Program-made: the position numbers and the translations under genes
The notes under the pieces: model-generated
The model's input: only the letters and a program-made list of their open reading frames with translations
Told to the model about the DNA's origin: nothing
Databases searched by the model: none
Shown: piece after piece, positions 1 to 9,176 of the stretch
Numbering within the stretch: the first letter of the stretch is position 1
Layout of the letters: the number at the start of each line of letters is the position of its first letter
Origin: Bacillota bacterium
GTDB lineage: Bacteria; Bacillota; UBA4882; UBA8346
Direction: 5' to 3'
DNA: 64,000 nt
NCBI GenBank assembly: GCA_023394955.1
Contig: JAEWZY010000020.1
Span: forward strand, 62,001 to 126,000

Positions 1-22
1 TAACGGAGGTAATTAAGGTTTA

Positions 23-409
23 ATGAAACTGGTATTGGTCACCGCCGCGGTAATCAGTGAAAAGGACCTGTTCCTTATGGGTCAGCGCTCCGATGGCGAC
101 GAAGAGGGTAAATGGGAGTTTCCCGGAGGTAAAGTTGAGCCGGGAGAGGATCCCCGGGCCTGCTTAAAACGGGAACTTTGGGAAGAGTTGGGGGTCCAAG
201 CCGAAGTAGGCCGGGTGTTGGAAGTGGTTTCGACGCCTCAGAATGATCATCACTTGGTCCTGCTTTATTTCAAATGCGCAATTGTAGAAGGAAAGCCGGA
301 ACCGCTCCAATGCCGACAAATCAAATGGGTTCCTCGCGAAGACGTAAAGCTTCTTGATAAACCTCCGGCGGACCGGATTTTTTGGGATGATTTTCAAAAG
401 TTTGGTTAA
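23..409 (+). CDS. Nudix hydrolase, MutT-like
   Basis: A 128-residue single-domain Nudix protein, the usual size for MutT-type (8-oxo-)dGTP pyrophosphatases that cleanse the nucleotide pool. The complete Nudix box is at residues 36-58: G36, E42, then R50-E51 and E54-E55 with G57, which are the magnesium-binding and catalytic positions. A GGAGGT ribosome site lies at 5-10 before the ATG. The stop codon overlaps the stop of the convergent glycosyltransferase gene (406-409). The substrate is inferred; sanitation of oxidised dGTP is the commonest role, but other nucleoside diphosphate-X substrates are possible. Confidence 0.9.
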   Translation: MKLVLVTAAVISEKDLFLMGQRSDGDEEGKWEFPGGKVEPGEDPRACLKRELWEELGVQAEVGRVLEVVSTPQNDHHLVLLYFKCAIVEGKPEPLQCRQIKWVPREDVKLLDKPPADRIFWDDFQKFG

Positions 410-1743
410 CGTTTTAAAGGCGACAGATCGCGGGTAATAGTCCCCGTGGTTAGCAGCTCTTCGATTTTAAAAGTACCACATTTGCGGCCGTTTAAAAACC
501 CATCCCAGGCAGCCTGGGCTAACAATCCATCGTTTAAAAGATCAAAGAGCCACTCGGAACAATGTTCGGGATCATCTTGGACAAATCCGGCCCGGTGTTC
601 AAGGAGCCACTTTTTATTCCAATGTTCGTGAGAGCCAAGAGGCGGGGCGATAATTATCGGAATACCCAATGCCGAATAAAAAGAAAGTTCCGAGGGTTTA
701 GTCCATAAAATATCGGTAGTCCTGAGCACCATATTGAAACGGTGAAAATACTTCTCCCGATCGGAACTATGAAGGATATTTACTCCTATTCCCAGCTCTT
801 CTTCGAGGCTGTACTCAATCAAAAAATTCCGGAAATATTCTCTCACATCGTCGCGAAGTCCGGCAACCAGATTCAATCGAATCTGTCGCGTTTTGATCTT
901 TTCGCGAAGGCTTTTTAAAATTTTAACACCGATTTCTTTTTGCGCCCCCGCCCCTCCAACTGCAAAGGTAAGCGTTAAGGTGCGATTGCTACGTTTAATG
1001 CAATTTTCGGGCCGCAAATAATGTTCAACTTCGACCCGGTGGATCGCAGAGAAACGACCCTTAGGATCTAGATAATTCAGGCGCTGCCCCAGGTCAAGCT
1101 TTAAGATCTTCAGATCCGGATCGCCCAGATTCGCTTTGGGGAGCGGGAAACCGGTTAAAAAAATCTGCTCATCTGCGATTCCATATTGTTTAAGGCGCCT
1201 GATAGCATGACCGCAGGGAGCCAGATAGTTGATGCGGCATTGAGAAGGCTTTTCGGGAACCCATACCCGGTTAATATCAGTATCGGTTACCAACAAGTAT
1301 ACTTTGGGATAACCTTTGGCCTCAGCGGCAATGGCCACCGCAAAAAATGTGGTCACAATCGGTAAATTGGTTGGGGCCAACAGTTTAACTAAGGTTTCAC
1401 CCAGCCCCTTCTTGATTAAGGATTTTAAATATTTAACTTGAAGAGTGGGAGTTGAGAGATCCCGGAAAGGGTAATAGGGGTTGATCTCTTGAAACCGGTC
1501 CATAAATCCGAAGAGAAATCCGCCGATAATCGGAATGTGATTGATACCAGAGATTCCTTCATAAATATATCTCATTCTATTCCAAAGGTTGGTCTCTTTT
1601 TTGGAAGCATAATCAGAAGAACCGGCAGTGATAATTTGATCTCCTCCCAAATTTTTTAATGGATAGGCTGCGCGCTGATGTCCTAACCCCATATCAGCTG
1701 CTACTATCCATGCTTTTTGACCTGGTAAAGGATTAATGTTCAT
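406..1743 (-). CDS. GT-B glycosyltransferase-like protein (MurG/MGDG synthase type)
   Basis: A cytoplasmic, about 445-residue protein resembling two-domain GT-B glycosyltransferases of the GT28/MGDG-synthase kind. Seen: an N-terminal GLGHQRAA loop (family GxGHxxAA, acceptor side), a VTDTD segment in the position of the family's VTD motif, a GGAGAQKE glycine-rich turn in the C-terminal half, and a TKPSELSF...E..N donor-binding region near the end. The frame is open 17 codons further upstream, but the ATG at 1743 has GGAGGAAAG directly before it, so I start there. It is convergent with the Nudix gene and divergent from the rhomboid gene. The acceptor and sugar cannot be told; glycolipid synthesis is an inference. 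Confidence 0.7.
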   Translation of the reverse strand: MNINPLPGQKAWIVAADMGLGHQRAAYPLKNLGGDQIITAGSSDYASKKETNLWNRMRYIYEGISGINHIPIIGGFLFGFMDRFQEINPYYPFRDLSTPTLQVKYLKSLIKKGLGETLVKLLAPTNLPIVTTFFAVAIAAEAKGYPKVYLLVTDTDINRVWVPEKPSQCRINYLAPCGHAIRRLKQYGIADEQIFLTGFPLPKANLGDPDLKILKLDLGQRLNYLDPKGRFSAIHRVEVEHYLRPENCIKRSNRTLTLTFAVGGAGAQKEIGVKILKSLREKIKTRQIRLNLVAGLRDDVREYFRNFLIEYSLEEELGIGVNILHSSDREKYFHRFNMVLRTTDILWTKPSELSFYSALGIPIIIAPPLGSHEHWNKKWLLEHRAGFVQDDPEHCSEWLFDLLNDGLLAQAAWDGFLNGRKCGTFKIEELLTTGTITRDLSPLKR

Positions 1744-1972
1744 CTTTCCTCCGCATAACAAAGTTATAATGTTTCCTGCCGAAACCTTAAGCATCTTGAT
1801 CGTTGTTATAATTAAAACTATATATTTGTTTTCGTCAAGAAACGACTTATTCTGGAGAGGTTTCGTAGTTTAACAGGATAAAAAGGAGTTTTAAGAAAAA
1901 TATGGAATATACTCAAGTCTGCCTTGAGGATCTTGGATATATTTATTGTACATTTTTGGATAGGAGAAAAGG

Positions 1973-2650
1973 ATGATTCCGTTAAGAGATACCATACCGA
2001 GCAAACATTGGCCGGTTATGACTTGGTTGCTTATAATTTTCAATCTGTTCGTCTTCCTTTACCAACAAAGCCTAGATCCGCTAGCTTACCGTTTCTTGAA
2101 TAGTGAGTATGGTTTGATACCATTAAGGTTTTTCGGAAATGGAATTAGCAGTTTTCAAGAGCTTACTCCTTTTTTGTCGCATCTTTTTTTACATGCCGGC
2201 TGGATGCACTTGATCGGAAACATGTGGGCTTTGTGGTTATTCGGGGATAATGTCGAAGATTTGATGGGTTCATTTCGGTTTCTCTTCTTTTATATCTGCA
2301 TGGGAATAGTGGCTGGGTTAGTACACATTCTTTCAGAGCCTGCTCTACCAATTCCGACAATTGGCGCTTCCGGGGCTATCGCGGGAATAATGGGAGCTTA
2401 TTTTATTCGCTTTCCGTCATCTAGGATCGTGACAATAATTCCTCTTTTTTTCATTCCGCTGTTTGTCGAAATACCAGCCCTACTCTATCTGGCATTTTGG
2501 CTGTTTTCTCAAGTTTATTCAGTTTTAGCAAGTCGTCAATTAGGGACTGTCTCCAATATAGCCTGGTCGGCACATATTGGAGGATTTGTTGCCGGGATTT
2601 TCATGCACCGCCTCTTTTTCCGTGTCAAACGGGGGAGGTATCGACTTTAA
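1973..2650 (+). CDS. Rhomboid family intramembrane serine protease
   Basis: A 225-residue polytopic membrane protein with the rhomboid core. The nucleophile is S133 in GASG, the catalytic base H201 in AHIGG, and the HxxxN signature is H79-N83. About six to seven membrane segments are visible, starting at residues 18-30. Rhomboids cleave transmembrane helices of other membrane proteins within the lipid bilayer; the substrate here is unknown. AGGAGAAAAGG precedes the ATG. The gene stands alone, divergent from the glycosyltransferase and about 140 bp before a diguanylate cyclase gene. Confidence 0.92.
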   Translation: MIPLRDTIPSKHWPVMTWLLIIFNLFVFLYQQSLDPLAYRFLNSEYGLIPLRFFGNGISSFQELTPFLSHLFLHAGWMHLIGNMWALWLFGDNVEDLMGSFRFLFFYICMGIVAGLVHILSEPALPIPTIGASGAIAGIMGAYFIRFPSSRIVTIIPLFFIPLFVEIPALLYLAFWLFSQVYSVLASRQLGTVSNIAWSAHIGGFVAGIFMHRLFFRVKRGRYRL

Positions 2651-2788
2651 ATAAATATTAACGGAATACACATAGATTAAGATGAAATTACCCTAAATGT
2701 AATTATGAAAACATTTATTGGTTATTTTTTTAAAATATATCAATTTCCTTTCATTATTAGCCGATAATTAATTAACGGGAGGGTTTTT

Positions 2789-4228
2789 ATGAAACTCCAA
2801 AAACAATGTAATATCTTTTTCAGTATTATTGGCATCGTATCGACATTGCTAATAATAATATCATATTTAATTATCATCCCGGTTTTTAATGAAGGAAGGG
2901 GGATGCTTGTTTACACCCAACATTCCTTAAAAAATTTTATATTGATCGGTTTATTGGTAGTTGCCGGAGAGTTATTAATGATTATAGTTATCAGCAGATT
3001 CTTTTGCAAGTTAACAGTGAACCGCATCCAAATATTAAATGACTATTTAAAGATAACTGCCAGCGGGAAAAGCATGGAATTAGAAACTGATCGTTTCCAA
3101 GATGAGATCACCGAATTGAGCCAATCAATCGTAGCGATATTTCGGAGAATGGCGAATAGCAGGGGTGAGCTGGAAAGCGATTGTCAGAAATTGGCTCAGA
3201 CTAATCAAAAGTTAGAATCTAACTATATTCAATCTTATAATTTACAGCTAATTCAAGAAGAAATTAGCAGGGAATTGGAGATTGACAAACTTGTCAAGAA
3301 AACGGCCGATATTATTATGGGCCTTTTTGGGAGTAAACGGTGCTTGATTTATATGGCTGACGAAGAAAACGAGACTTTAAACGCCATGGCTTATTCGGGT
3401 TCGATTGGCAAGGGGGCCCCCGACAAGACTATTTCTTTTAATTCCAATAATATGGTAGCCCGTTCTTGGCGGGAAAAGGCGATCTTCACGGAAAAAGACG
3501 CCACACCGGAAGAAATCGCCAAACTATCTAAGCGAAATATCAATAGCGTTCTTACCGTACCCTTAATTGGAAGACAAGGAAGGGTCGGTATTATGGTACT
3601 CGAGCACGAAGTGGCCTTACCTAAGGAAATTAGCGATGAATCGGTTAAATTCGCTCGAGTCGTCGCTCAAGAGCTGAGCTTGTCGGTGGAAAATGCATAC
3701 TTGTATGATAAGATGAGACAGATGGCTATTCGGGATGCTCTCACCGGAGTCTATAACCGATTGTATCTGATGAATTATATGGCGGAGATTTTCGCTAACA
3801 ATCCAAAAATGGTATCCGTCTTGATCTTTGATATGGATCACTTCAAACAAGTTAATGATAAATTTGGACATTTGTCAGGCGATATGGTTTTAAGGACCGC
3901 GGCCGGCTTAATTCAAAAAATGTTGCCTTCTGGAATACTCGCCCGTTACGGCGGAGAGGAATTTGTAATAGTCCTTCCTGAAGTCAACGAAGAAGAGGCC
4001 ATTCGATTCGCCAATTCAATCCGACAAATAATTGGTCATCATCAATTCTTGGTTGCCGATGACAAATTTATTTCAATAACCCTTAGTATCGGCGTTGCAA
4101 GTTATCCGTTGGTTTCCAACAGCTATGAAGGATTACTGCAACTGGCCGATGGAGCGTTATACGAAGCCAAAAATTCCGGACGCAACAAAGTTTGTGTCGC
4201 AACTCCCAAGGCAGAGGTTGCACATTAA
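2789..4228 (+). CDS. Membrane-bound GAF-GGDEF diguanylate cyclase
   Basis: A 479-residue protein predicted to make cyclic di-GMP. Order: membrane helices at about 10-32 and 50-70, a coiled linker, a GAF sensor domain at about 155-305, and a GGDEF domain at about 310-475 opening with RDALTGVYNR. The active-site loop GGEEF (388-392) is intact, so catalysis is expected. No RxxD inhibitory site is present at the usual place upstream of the loop, so product inhibition by that route is not expected. GGGAGGG precedes the ATG. A perfect inverted repeat follows the gene. The GAF ligand is unknown. Confidence 0.9.
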   Translation: MKLQKQCNIFFSIIGIVSTLLIIISYLIIIPVFNEGRGMLVYTQHSLKNFILIGLLVVAGELLMIIVISRFFCKLTVNRIQILNDYLKITASGKSMELETDRFQDEITELSQSIVAIFRRMANSRGELESDCQKLAQTNQKLESNYIQSYNLQLIQEEISRELEIDKLVKKTADIIMGLFGSKRCLIYMADEENETLNAMAYSGSIGKGAPDKTISFNSNNMVARSWREKAIFTEKDATPEEIAKLSKRNINSVLTVPLIGRQGRVGIMVLEHEVALPKEISDESVKFARVVAQELSLSVENAYLYDKMRQMAIRDALTGVYNRLYLMNYMAEIFANNPKMVSVLIFDMDHFKQVNDKFGHLSGDMVLRTAAGLIQKMLPSGILARYGGEEFVIVLPEVNEEEAIRFANSIRQIIGHHQFLVADDKFISITLSIGVASYPLVSNSYEGLLQLADGALYEAKNSGRNKVCVATPKAEVAH

Positions 4229-4287
4229 ATAGGCTTGCGCCTATGGAAAATAGCCTCCCCTTACTTGATTGTTCGGGGTATTCTTTA

Positions 4288-4324
4288 GTTAAAACTCAAT
4301 CGCAGTGAGTGATTGAGTTTTAAC
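4288..4324. terminator. Perfect 14-bp inverted repeat, terminator-like
   Basis: Arms GTTAAAACTCAATC (4288-4301) and GATTGAGTTTTAAC (4311-4324) with a 9-nt loop. It lies between the diguanylate cyclase gene and the serC promoter. The T-rich part is in the stem, and only a short AT-rich tail follows, so termination is likely but not certain. Confidence 0.5.
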
Positions 4325-4361
4325 AATTTAGAAAAGTATTGGTGAATATTATAACAAACGC

Positions 4362-4390
4362 TTGAACAAACATGTCAGAAAAGTTATAAT
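4362..4390 (+). promoter_or_regulatory. Sigma-A type promoter of serC
   Basis: TTGAAC (4362-4367), a 17-bp spacer and a perfect TATAAT (4385-4390). The predicted transcript starts about 30 nt before the serC start codon and includes its ribosome site GGGAGG (4416-4421). Confidence 0.8.
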
Positions 4391-4428
4391 GACAGCATAA
4401 TATCTTGGAATTAATGGGAGGAAGAATG

Positions 4429-5517
4429 ATGACTGAAAGAGTTTATAATTTTTCTCCGGGTCCAGCGATTCTTCCGCTAGAAGTCCTGGAAGAAGCCCAA
4501 CGTGAATTGGTTAATTATCATGATACCGGTATGTCTATTTTGGAGATGAGCCATCGGGGTAAGGATTATGAAGCCGTTCAAAACGAAACTGAGACTTTAT
4601 TTAAAGAATTGTTGAATGCTCCCGGCGATTATCAGGTTTTATTCATGGGTGGAGGGGCGAGCGCTCAATTTGCCATTACTGCGATGAACTTTTTAACGGA
4701 AGGCGCTGAAGCCGATTACATAGTGACCGGAAGTTTTGCTGCCAAAGCACAAGAGGAAGCGGTTCGGATTGGAAAAGCGAATATCGCCGCGACAACTAAG
4801 GATACCAATTTCGATCGACTTCCCGGAATGGATGAGATTAAACTTAGCAAATCCCCGGTTTATGTACATATGACTTCCAATAATACGATTTATGGGACTC
4901 AATGGCAAGAGATGCCGGACTTCAAGGGAATTCCATTGATTGCTGACATGTCCAGCGACATTCTCTCCCGCCCCTTCGACGTTTCAAAATTCGGCCTGAT
5001 TTACGCAGGGGCCCAAAAGAACTTAGGCCCTGCGGGAGTAACTGTGGTTTTGATCAGTCCTGAAATGCTGGCCAAGGTCAATAAAGAAATACCGGTTATT
5101 TTCCAATATAGTGTTTTTGCTAAAAATAATTCTCTCTATAACACTCCTCCCACATTTGCTATTTATATAATCAACTTGGTTTTAAAATGGATCAAGAAAA
5201 ACGGCGGGTTAATTGCCATGGAAAAACGAAACCGTGAAAAAGCTGATTATATTTATGAGGCTATCGACAATAGTAACGGCTTTTACAAAGGCCACTCCCA
5301 AAAAAAATTTCGTTCTCTGATGAATGTTACCTTTAGACTACCCAATGAAGAACTGGAGAGCCTATTTGTTAGCGAGGCCAAAAAGGCTAATTTGGTTGGA
5401 ATCAAGGGACACCGCTCAGTTGGCGGAATGCGGGCTTCGATTTATAATGCCATGCCAATGGAGGGCTGTAAACTGCTAGCGGAACTAATGAAGGATTTTG
5501 CCAAGAAAAACGGGTGA
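4429..5517 (+). CDS. serC: Phosphoserine aminotransferase
   Basis: A 362-residue class V, PLP-dependent aminotransferase converting 3-phosphohydroxypyruvate and glutamate to phosphoserine (serine pathway; also used for pyridoxal phosphate synthesis). The N-terminal YNFSPGPA signature is typical of SerC. The PLP lysine is K197 in GAQKNLGPAG, and the C-terminal KGHRSVGGMRAS segment is the conserved phosphate-binding region. ATG codons at 4426 and 4429 are both possible; 4429 is preferred because GGGAGG ends 7 nt upstream. No serA lies beside it. The gene has its own promoter and a strong terminator, so it is probably monocistronic. Confidence 0.95.
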   Translation: MTERVYNFSPGPAILPLEVLEEAQRELVNYHDTGMSILEMSHRGKDYEAVQNETETLFKELLNAPGDYQVLFMGGGASAQFAITAMNFLTEGAEADYIVTGSFAAKAQEEAVRIGKANIAATTKDTNFDRLPGMDEIKLSKSPVYVHMTSNNTIYGTQWQEMPDFKGIPLIADMSSDILSRPFDVSKFGLIYAGAQKNLGPAGVTVVLISPEMLAKVNKEIPVIFQYSVFAKNNSLYNTPPTFAIYIINLVLKWIKKNGGLIAMEKRNREKADYIYEAIDNSNGFYKGHSQKKFRSLMNVTFRLPNEELESLFVSEAKKANLVGIKGHRSVGGMRASIYNAMPMEGCKLLAELMKDFAKKNG

Positions 5518-5540
5518 AATAGTGTGGCTAAGAAACGGTT

Positions 5541-5567
5541 AGAAGGCTGAAAAGCCTTCTTTTTTTA
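5541..5567 (+). terminator. Rho-independent terminator of serC
   Basis: AGAAGGCT and AGCCTTCT form an 8-bp stem with a GAAA tetraloop, followed by a run of T residues. Confidence 0.9.
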
Positions 5568-5773
5568 TTAATTGTGGTGAGCATATAAAAAGATTCATAA
5601 GTGTTTTTAGGCGCGGTTCTTTGTCAATTATTCACTGAGGGTTCGTTTATTAGTATCCAAGATAAAGAGGGTGTTATTCTTAGAGTTTGAATAATACTCT
5701 AAATTACAGCTTAAAGTTCAATCCAATTTTTGCCGATAAATAAAGAGAAATGATTTTGGGATAGGGGAGTCAT

Positions 5774-6544
5774 ATGAAGTCACGCTCTTGGATGGGTTGG
5801 TTTCTATCAGTATTTTTATTAATCGCAAATTTCCAGGTTCACGGAGCAGACAATCGGTTGGTGGTTAACATTAAAAGTTTAGCGGCCAATATCGCTCAGC
5901 AGTTTGGCGCTGTTGAACTCCGGGTCGCCGCCGTCCAGGAAGACAAAGTATATTTGAATGCCGGAAAGAATAAATTTATTGCGGAGGGCGCTATTTATCA
6001 AATTATTATGGATCAGGCTCCTTTCAATGATCCGGTGAGTAGGCGTAGACTGGGGAACTTAGAGACTATCATCGCTGAAGTTCAAATTGAATCTGTTCGT
6101 GATAGTTATTCCATCGCCCGGGTGTTAGATGGAAACCGTGGTGAACGGGAGATCGCCGTCGGTCAAAGGGCAGTTGCCCGCAAAACCAAAATATCGCTGG
6201 CGATCATCCCATTTGAATATCTTAACTCACTGGATCAGACTACACCTAGGATCGCCCAAGAAATAATGGCTGCTGAATTGATTAATAGCGGATGGTTTGT
6301 AGTAGCTGGAAGTGAAAAAACTGCGCAAGCAGCTGGAATGCTCCAAGCGGATACTCCCGGGACAGTCCGATTTAGTAAAAATATCGGAAACATGCTGGGC
6401 GTCGAATATGTTTTGTATGGATTCATAATTGATTCCCCAGGATATATGGAGATTCAATGCCGGATCCATAACACGGCTGACGGAATCGGAATTGCAGCTT
6501 CGACTATCCGAATTGAAGCTGATTTTGGGGATAACCATAAATGA
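5774..6544 (+). CDS. Secreted protein with CsgG/FlgT-like domain
   Basis: A 256-residue exported protein. A signal peptide occupies residues 1-24 with likely cleavage after HGA. The C-terminal half (from about residue 138, KISLAIIPF) has the look of the CsgG/LpoB/FlgT group: a strand, a helix typed IAQEIMAAELINSG, a strand FVVAG, and later GVEYVLYGFI. These proteins act in envelope or flagellar assembly and bind partner proteins; no specific role is claimed. There is no lipobox cysteine. It is the first of three same-strand genes for exported proteins (with CapA and a polysaccharide deacetylase), spaced by about 33 bp. An imperfect inverted repeat at 5666-5700 lies in the long upstream region. 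Confidence 0.6.
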   Translation: MKSRSWMGWFLSVFLLIANFQVHGADNRLVVNIKSLAANIAQQFGAVELRVAAVQEDKVYLNAGKNKFIAEGAIYQIIMDQAPFNDPVSRRRLGNLETIIAEVQIESVRDSYSIARVLDGNRGEREIAVGQRAVARKTKISLAIIPFEYLNSLDQTTPRIAQEIMAAELINSGWFVVAGSEKTAQAAGMLQADTPGTVRFSKNIGNMLGVEYVLYGFIIDSPGYMEIQCRIHNTADGIGIAASTIRIEADFGDNHK

Positions 6545-6577
6545 CTTAGTAACCAAGTAGCTAGAGGGAGTGAATTG

Positions 6578-7765
6578 GTGAAACGGAATCAATGGTTTCT
6601 TTTTTCACTTTTTTTAATAGGATTTTTAGGGTCTCAGTTTCAGGAAATTTCCAAACCTCAACCAGTAATCGGAACCGAACTTGGTCAGCGTTCCTTGACA
6701 CTAAGCGCGGTGGGAGATGTAATAATGCATCTGCCCATAGTTGACTCCGCTCTAAAACCCGATGGTTCCTATGACTTTCGCCCCATTTTTAGATATATTC
6801 GCCCTTACCTTAGCCAGGCGGAAATATCCGTAGCTGTCCTTGAAACTCAACTTGAAGCTCCAGGTAAAATGTACAGCGGCTATCCATGCTTTAATAGTCC
6901 GGGAGCCATAGCAGACGCCATACTTTGGAGCGGGATTGATCTGGTTTTCTTAGCGCATAATCACTCCTTAGATCAAGGGATGGCCGGCATCGATCATACC
7001 ATTGCCTATTTGGATCGGATTGGATTGGATTACACTGGTTGCAATTCAAGCCCCAGGGGAAAAAGATATCGAATTATTGAAAAAAACCAAATTAAGCTAG
7101 CATTCTTTTCTTATACCACTACGACTAACGGGATTCCGTTCCCTAAGGGAAAAGAATGGGCGGTAAACATGTTGGATTACAAGCAAATAGCGGAGGACAT
7201 CGCGAACGTAAAACAGGCTGGGGCCGACGGGGTTGTCTTTGGGCTTCATACCGGTAATGAATATTTTCGGGAACCTGCGCCTGAACAATTGGAAATTGTG
7301 AGAAAGTTATTAGCTCTGGGTGTGGATATCGTGTTGGGCAGCCATGTTCATGTGATTCAGCCGATCGAGATACCATCCGGGGAGCCTTTAATTCCCGGGA
7401 GGAGAAGGACCTATTTTATCGCCTATTCCCTGGGTAATTTTTTATCTAATCAAAGATGGCGTTATAGCGATTGCGGCTTGATGGTCAGTTTAAAACTGAT
7501 TAAAGAACCGGCTTGGCCAGGTATCCGTATTGTTGCCGCATCCTACCTCCCCCTTTGGGTTTATCGTTATTACGAGAGAAAAAAATTTCGCTATGAGATC
7601 ATCCCCATCGACCAAGGGGGAGCCTACCGGGCTAGATTTCAAGGGCAACCCGAAATTCTAAATCAACTTGACCAAGTTAAAAAAGATACCGATGATTTAA
7701 TTAACGGTTGGAATTTAACTAATCCTAAGAACATGCGAACTCCGACTCCGGTGGAATCTATATAA
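6578..7765 (+). CDS. CapA family metallophosphoesterase-like protein
   Basis: A 395-residue protein of the CapA/PgsA family, named for polyglutamate capsule formation, with a calcineurin-like metal site. An N-terminal hydrophobic segment (residues about 6-20) anchors or exports it. Metal ligands are visible: D47 in VGDVIMH, N128-H129 in AHNHSLDQG, H in GLHTGNEY, and H256/H258 in GSHVHVIQP. The GTG at 6578 is preferred over the adjacent TTG because GAGGGAG lies 7 nt upstream. In spore-formers the family often acts in cell wall or capsule modification; no polyglutamate synthase genes are nearby, so the substrate is open. Confidence 0.85.
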   Translation: MKRNQWFLFSLFLIGFLGSQFQEISKPQPVIGTELGQRSLTLSAVGDVIMHLPIVDSALKPDGSYDFRPIFRYIRPYLSQAEISVAVLETQLEAPGKMYSGYPCFNSPGAIADAILWSGIDLVFLAHNHSLDQGMAGIDHTIAYLDRIGLDYTGCNSSPRGKRYRIIEKNQIKLAFFSYTTTTNGIPFPKGKEWAVNMLDYKQIAEDIANVKQAGADGVVFGLHTGNEYFREPAPEQLEIVRKLLALGVDIVLGSHVHVIQPIEIPSGEPLIPGRRRTYFIAYSLGNFLSNQRWRYSDCGLMVSLKLIKEPAWPGIRIVAASYLPLWVYRYYERKKFRYEIIPIDQGGAYRARFQGQPEILNQLDQVKKDTDDLINGWNLTNPKNMRTPTPVESI

Positions 7766-7798
7766 GGTGAAATAATACACTTTCATTAAGGAGAAGCT

Positions 7799-8860
7799 AT
7801 GAAGAAAGTACTTACAACTTTTGTTGGGATGCTAATTTGTTTGATTTCAGCGTCTTTTTTATTTATCAAAGCTCAAGACCGGGAAATTGAAGGACAAAAA
7901 GAACCGGTCTTGATTCCAGCTTTAATCTACCATCGGATAACACCAAAAGCTTTAAGTATTTATGATTATACTCCGGAACAACTGGAAGGACACTTGGAGT
8001 ATTTTAGGGAACATGAATATACTCCAATCACAGCCTTACAAATGGTGGAAATGTTGGCGGTTCCTGAAAAACTGCCGAAAAAACCAGTAGTATTGACTTT
8101 CGATGATGGACATAAGAGTCACTACACAGCAGTATTTCCTTTGCTAAAAAGGTATGGTTATCAAGGTACTTTTTTTGTATATCCTGATGTAATTGCTGAA
8201 AAAAGCGAAAAACAATTGACTTGGGATGAATTACGGACAATGAGAAGGGAAGGTATGGATATCCAGTCCCATACTAAATCACATCCATATCTGACTCAAG
8301 CCGGGAAAAATCAAAGCCCGGCAGAGTATCATAGATGGTTACGAAGTGAAATCTACGATTCAAAGCGGATATTGGAGGAAAAATTACAGCAAAAAGTGGA
8401 CTTGCTGGCCTATCCTTACGGTTGGTTTAATCAGACTATTGAAGCAATGGCGGTTCAAGCCGGGTACCGCGGCATATTCACGGTGAATTGGGGAGTAAAT
8501 TCACCGGCCGAAAACCCATTACGAATTAAAAGGCGGGTTATGGAGAATACCATGGGTCAAGCGGATTTAAATGAAATATTAACCGCGAAGCCGCTGCCGA
8601 TCGAGATTATTCAACCGGAAGACACCGCTAGACTCAGACAAGCCCCGGTAGTTAAGTTTAAAATTACTGATCCTCGAATCGAAAGGGTTGAAATTAAAGT
8701 CCGTTCGATTACCGGTCAATTAACCAAAGATCAGGACGGTTTATTTACCTGGCCAGGCTTAATAAGGTCAAATCCTGGTTACCATATGATTGTAATCAGG
8801 GGTTTTGATCCGGAAAACCAACCATTGATTAATTCTTGGGGTTTCGATTATCAAAAATAA
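7799..8860 (+). CDS. Polysaccharide deacetylase family protein
   Basis: A 353-residue exported CE4 (NodB-homology) deacetylase. It has an N-terminal signal or anchor helix (about 5-25) and a NodB domain at about 40-265. The catalytic base and metal ligand are D102-D103 in TFDDGH, metal histidines H158 and H162 in SHTKSH, and motif 3 is LAYPYGWFN. About 80 C-terminal residues form a separate, probably beta-sandwich domain of unknown function. The expected reaction is N-deacetylation of peptidoglycan or a surface polysaccharide. AAGGAG precedes the ATG; it lies 33 bp after capA and is probably co-transcribed. Confidence 0.88.
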   Translation: MKKVLTTFVGMLICLISASFLFIKAQDREIEGQKEPVLIPALIYHRITPKALSIYDYTPEQLEGHLEYFREHEYTPITALQMVEMLAVPEKLPKKPVVLTFDDGHKSHYTAVFPLLKRYGYQGTFFVYPDVIAEKSEKQLTWDELRTMRREGMDIQSHTKSHPYLTQAGKNQSPAEYHRWLRSEIYDSKRILEEKLQQKVDLLAYPYGWFNQTIEAMAVQAGYRGIFTVNWGVNSPAENPLRIKRRVMENTMGQADLNEILTAKPLPIEIIQPEDTARLRQAPVVKFKITDPRIERVEIKVRSITGQLTKDQDGLFTWPGLIRSNPGYHMIVIRGFDPENQPLINSWGFDYQK

Positions 8861-9176
8861 AGGTGAAACGGGCCGGTCTCAAGGCGGTTAGGATATTACA
8901 TTGCTACGTCTTTTCAGGGTTATAATTTAGAGATAGGGAAATCCATTTTTCTTTGTTGGAATTTTTCTATGAATAAAGTTTACGGCCAAGTTTCTTCAGG
9001 GGTTCAAGGGACGATCTTTAGATCGTCCTTTCAGTTTTTCGTGAATTATTATCCCAGGTGATTCATATAGCTAAAAATAGTCTTAAAAGTTGGTGGTTGT
9101 TTGATTTAGATTAAGACAGTTTAAAAAAAAATATTACAGAAATAATACTCTTGAACTACTAGTAAGGGGGTTGGTG
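8861..9176. other. Intergenic region, 316 bp
   Basis: No convincing gene. It contains a TATAAT-like box near 8921 without a clear -35, a strong terminator at 9009-9040, then an AT-rich stretch leading to the ribosome site AAGGGGG of the BON-domain gene. Confidence 0.6.
9009..9039 (+). terminator. Rho-independent terminator
   Basis: GGACGATC and GATCGTCC form an 8-bp stem with a TTTA loop, followed by TTTCAGTTTTT. It lies about 150 nt after the deacetylase gene and probably ends that transcript or a short RNA starting near 8930. Confidence 0.85.

Noticed and set aside
5666..5700. Imperfect inverted repeat before the CsgG-like gene
   Set aside because: The stem has a two-base bulge, lacks a T run, and no matching site is seen elsewhere, so it is not listed as a regulatory element.
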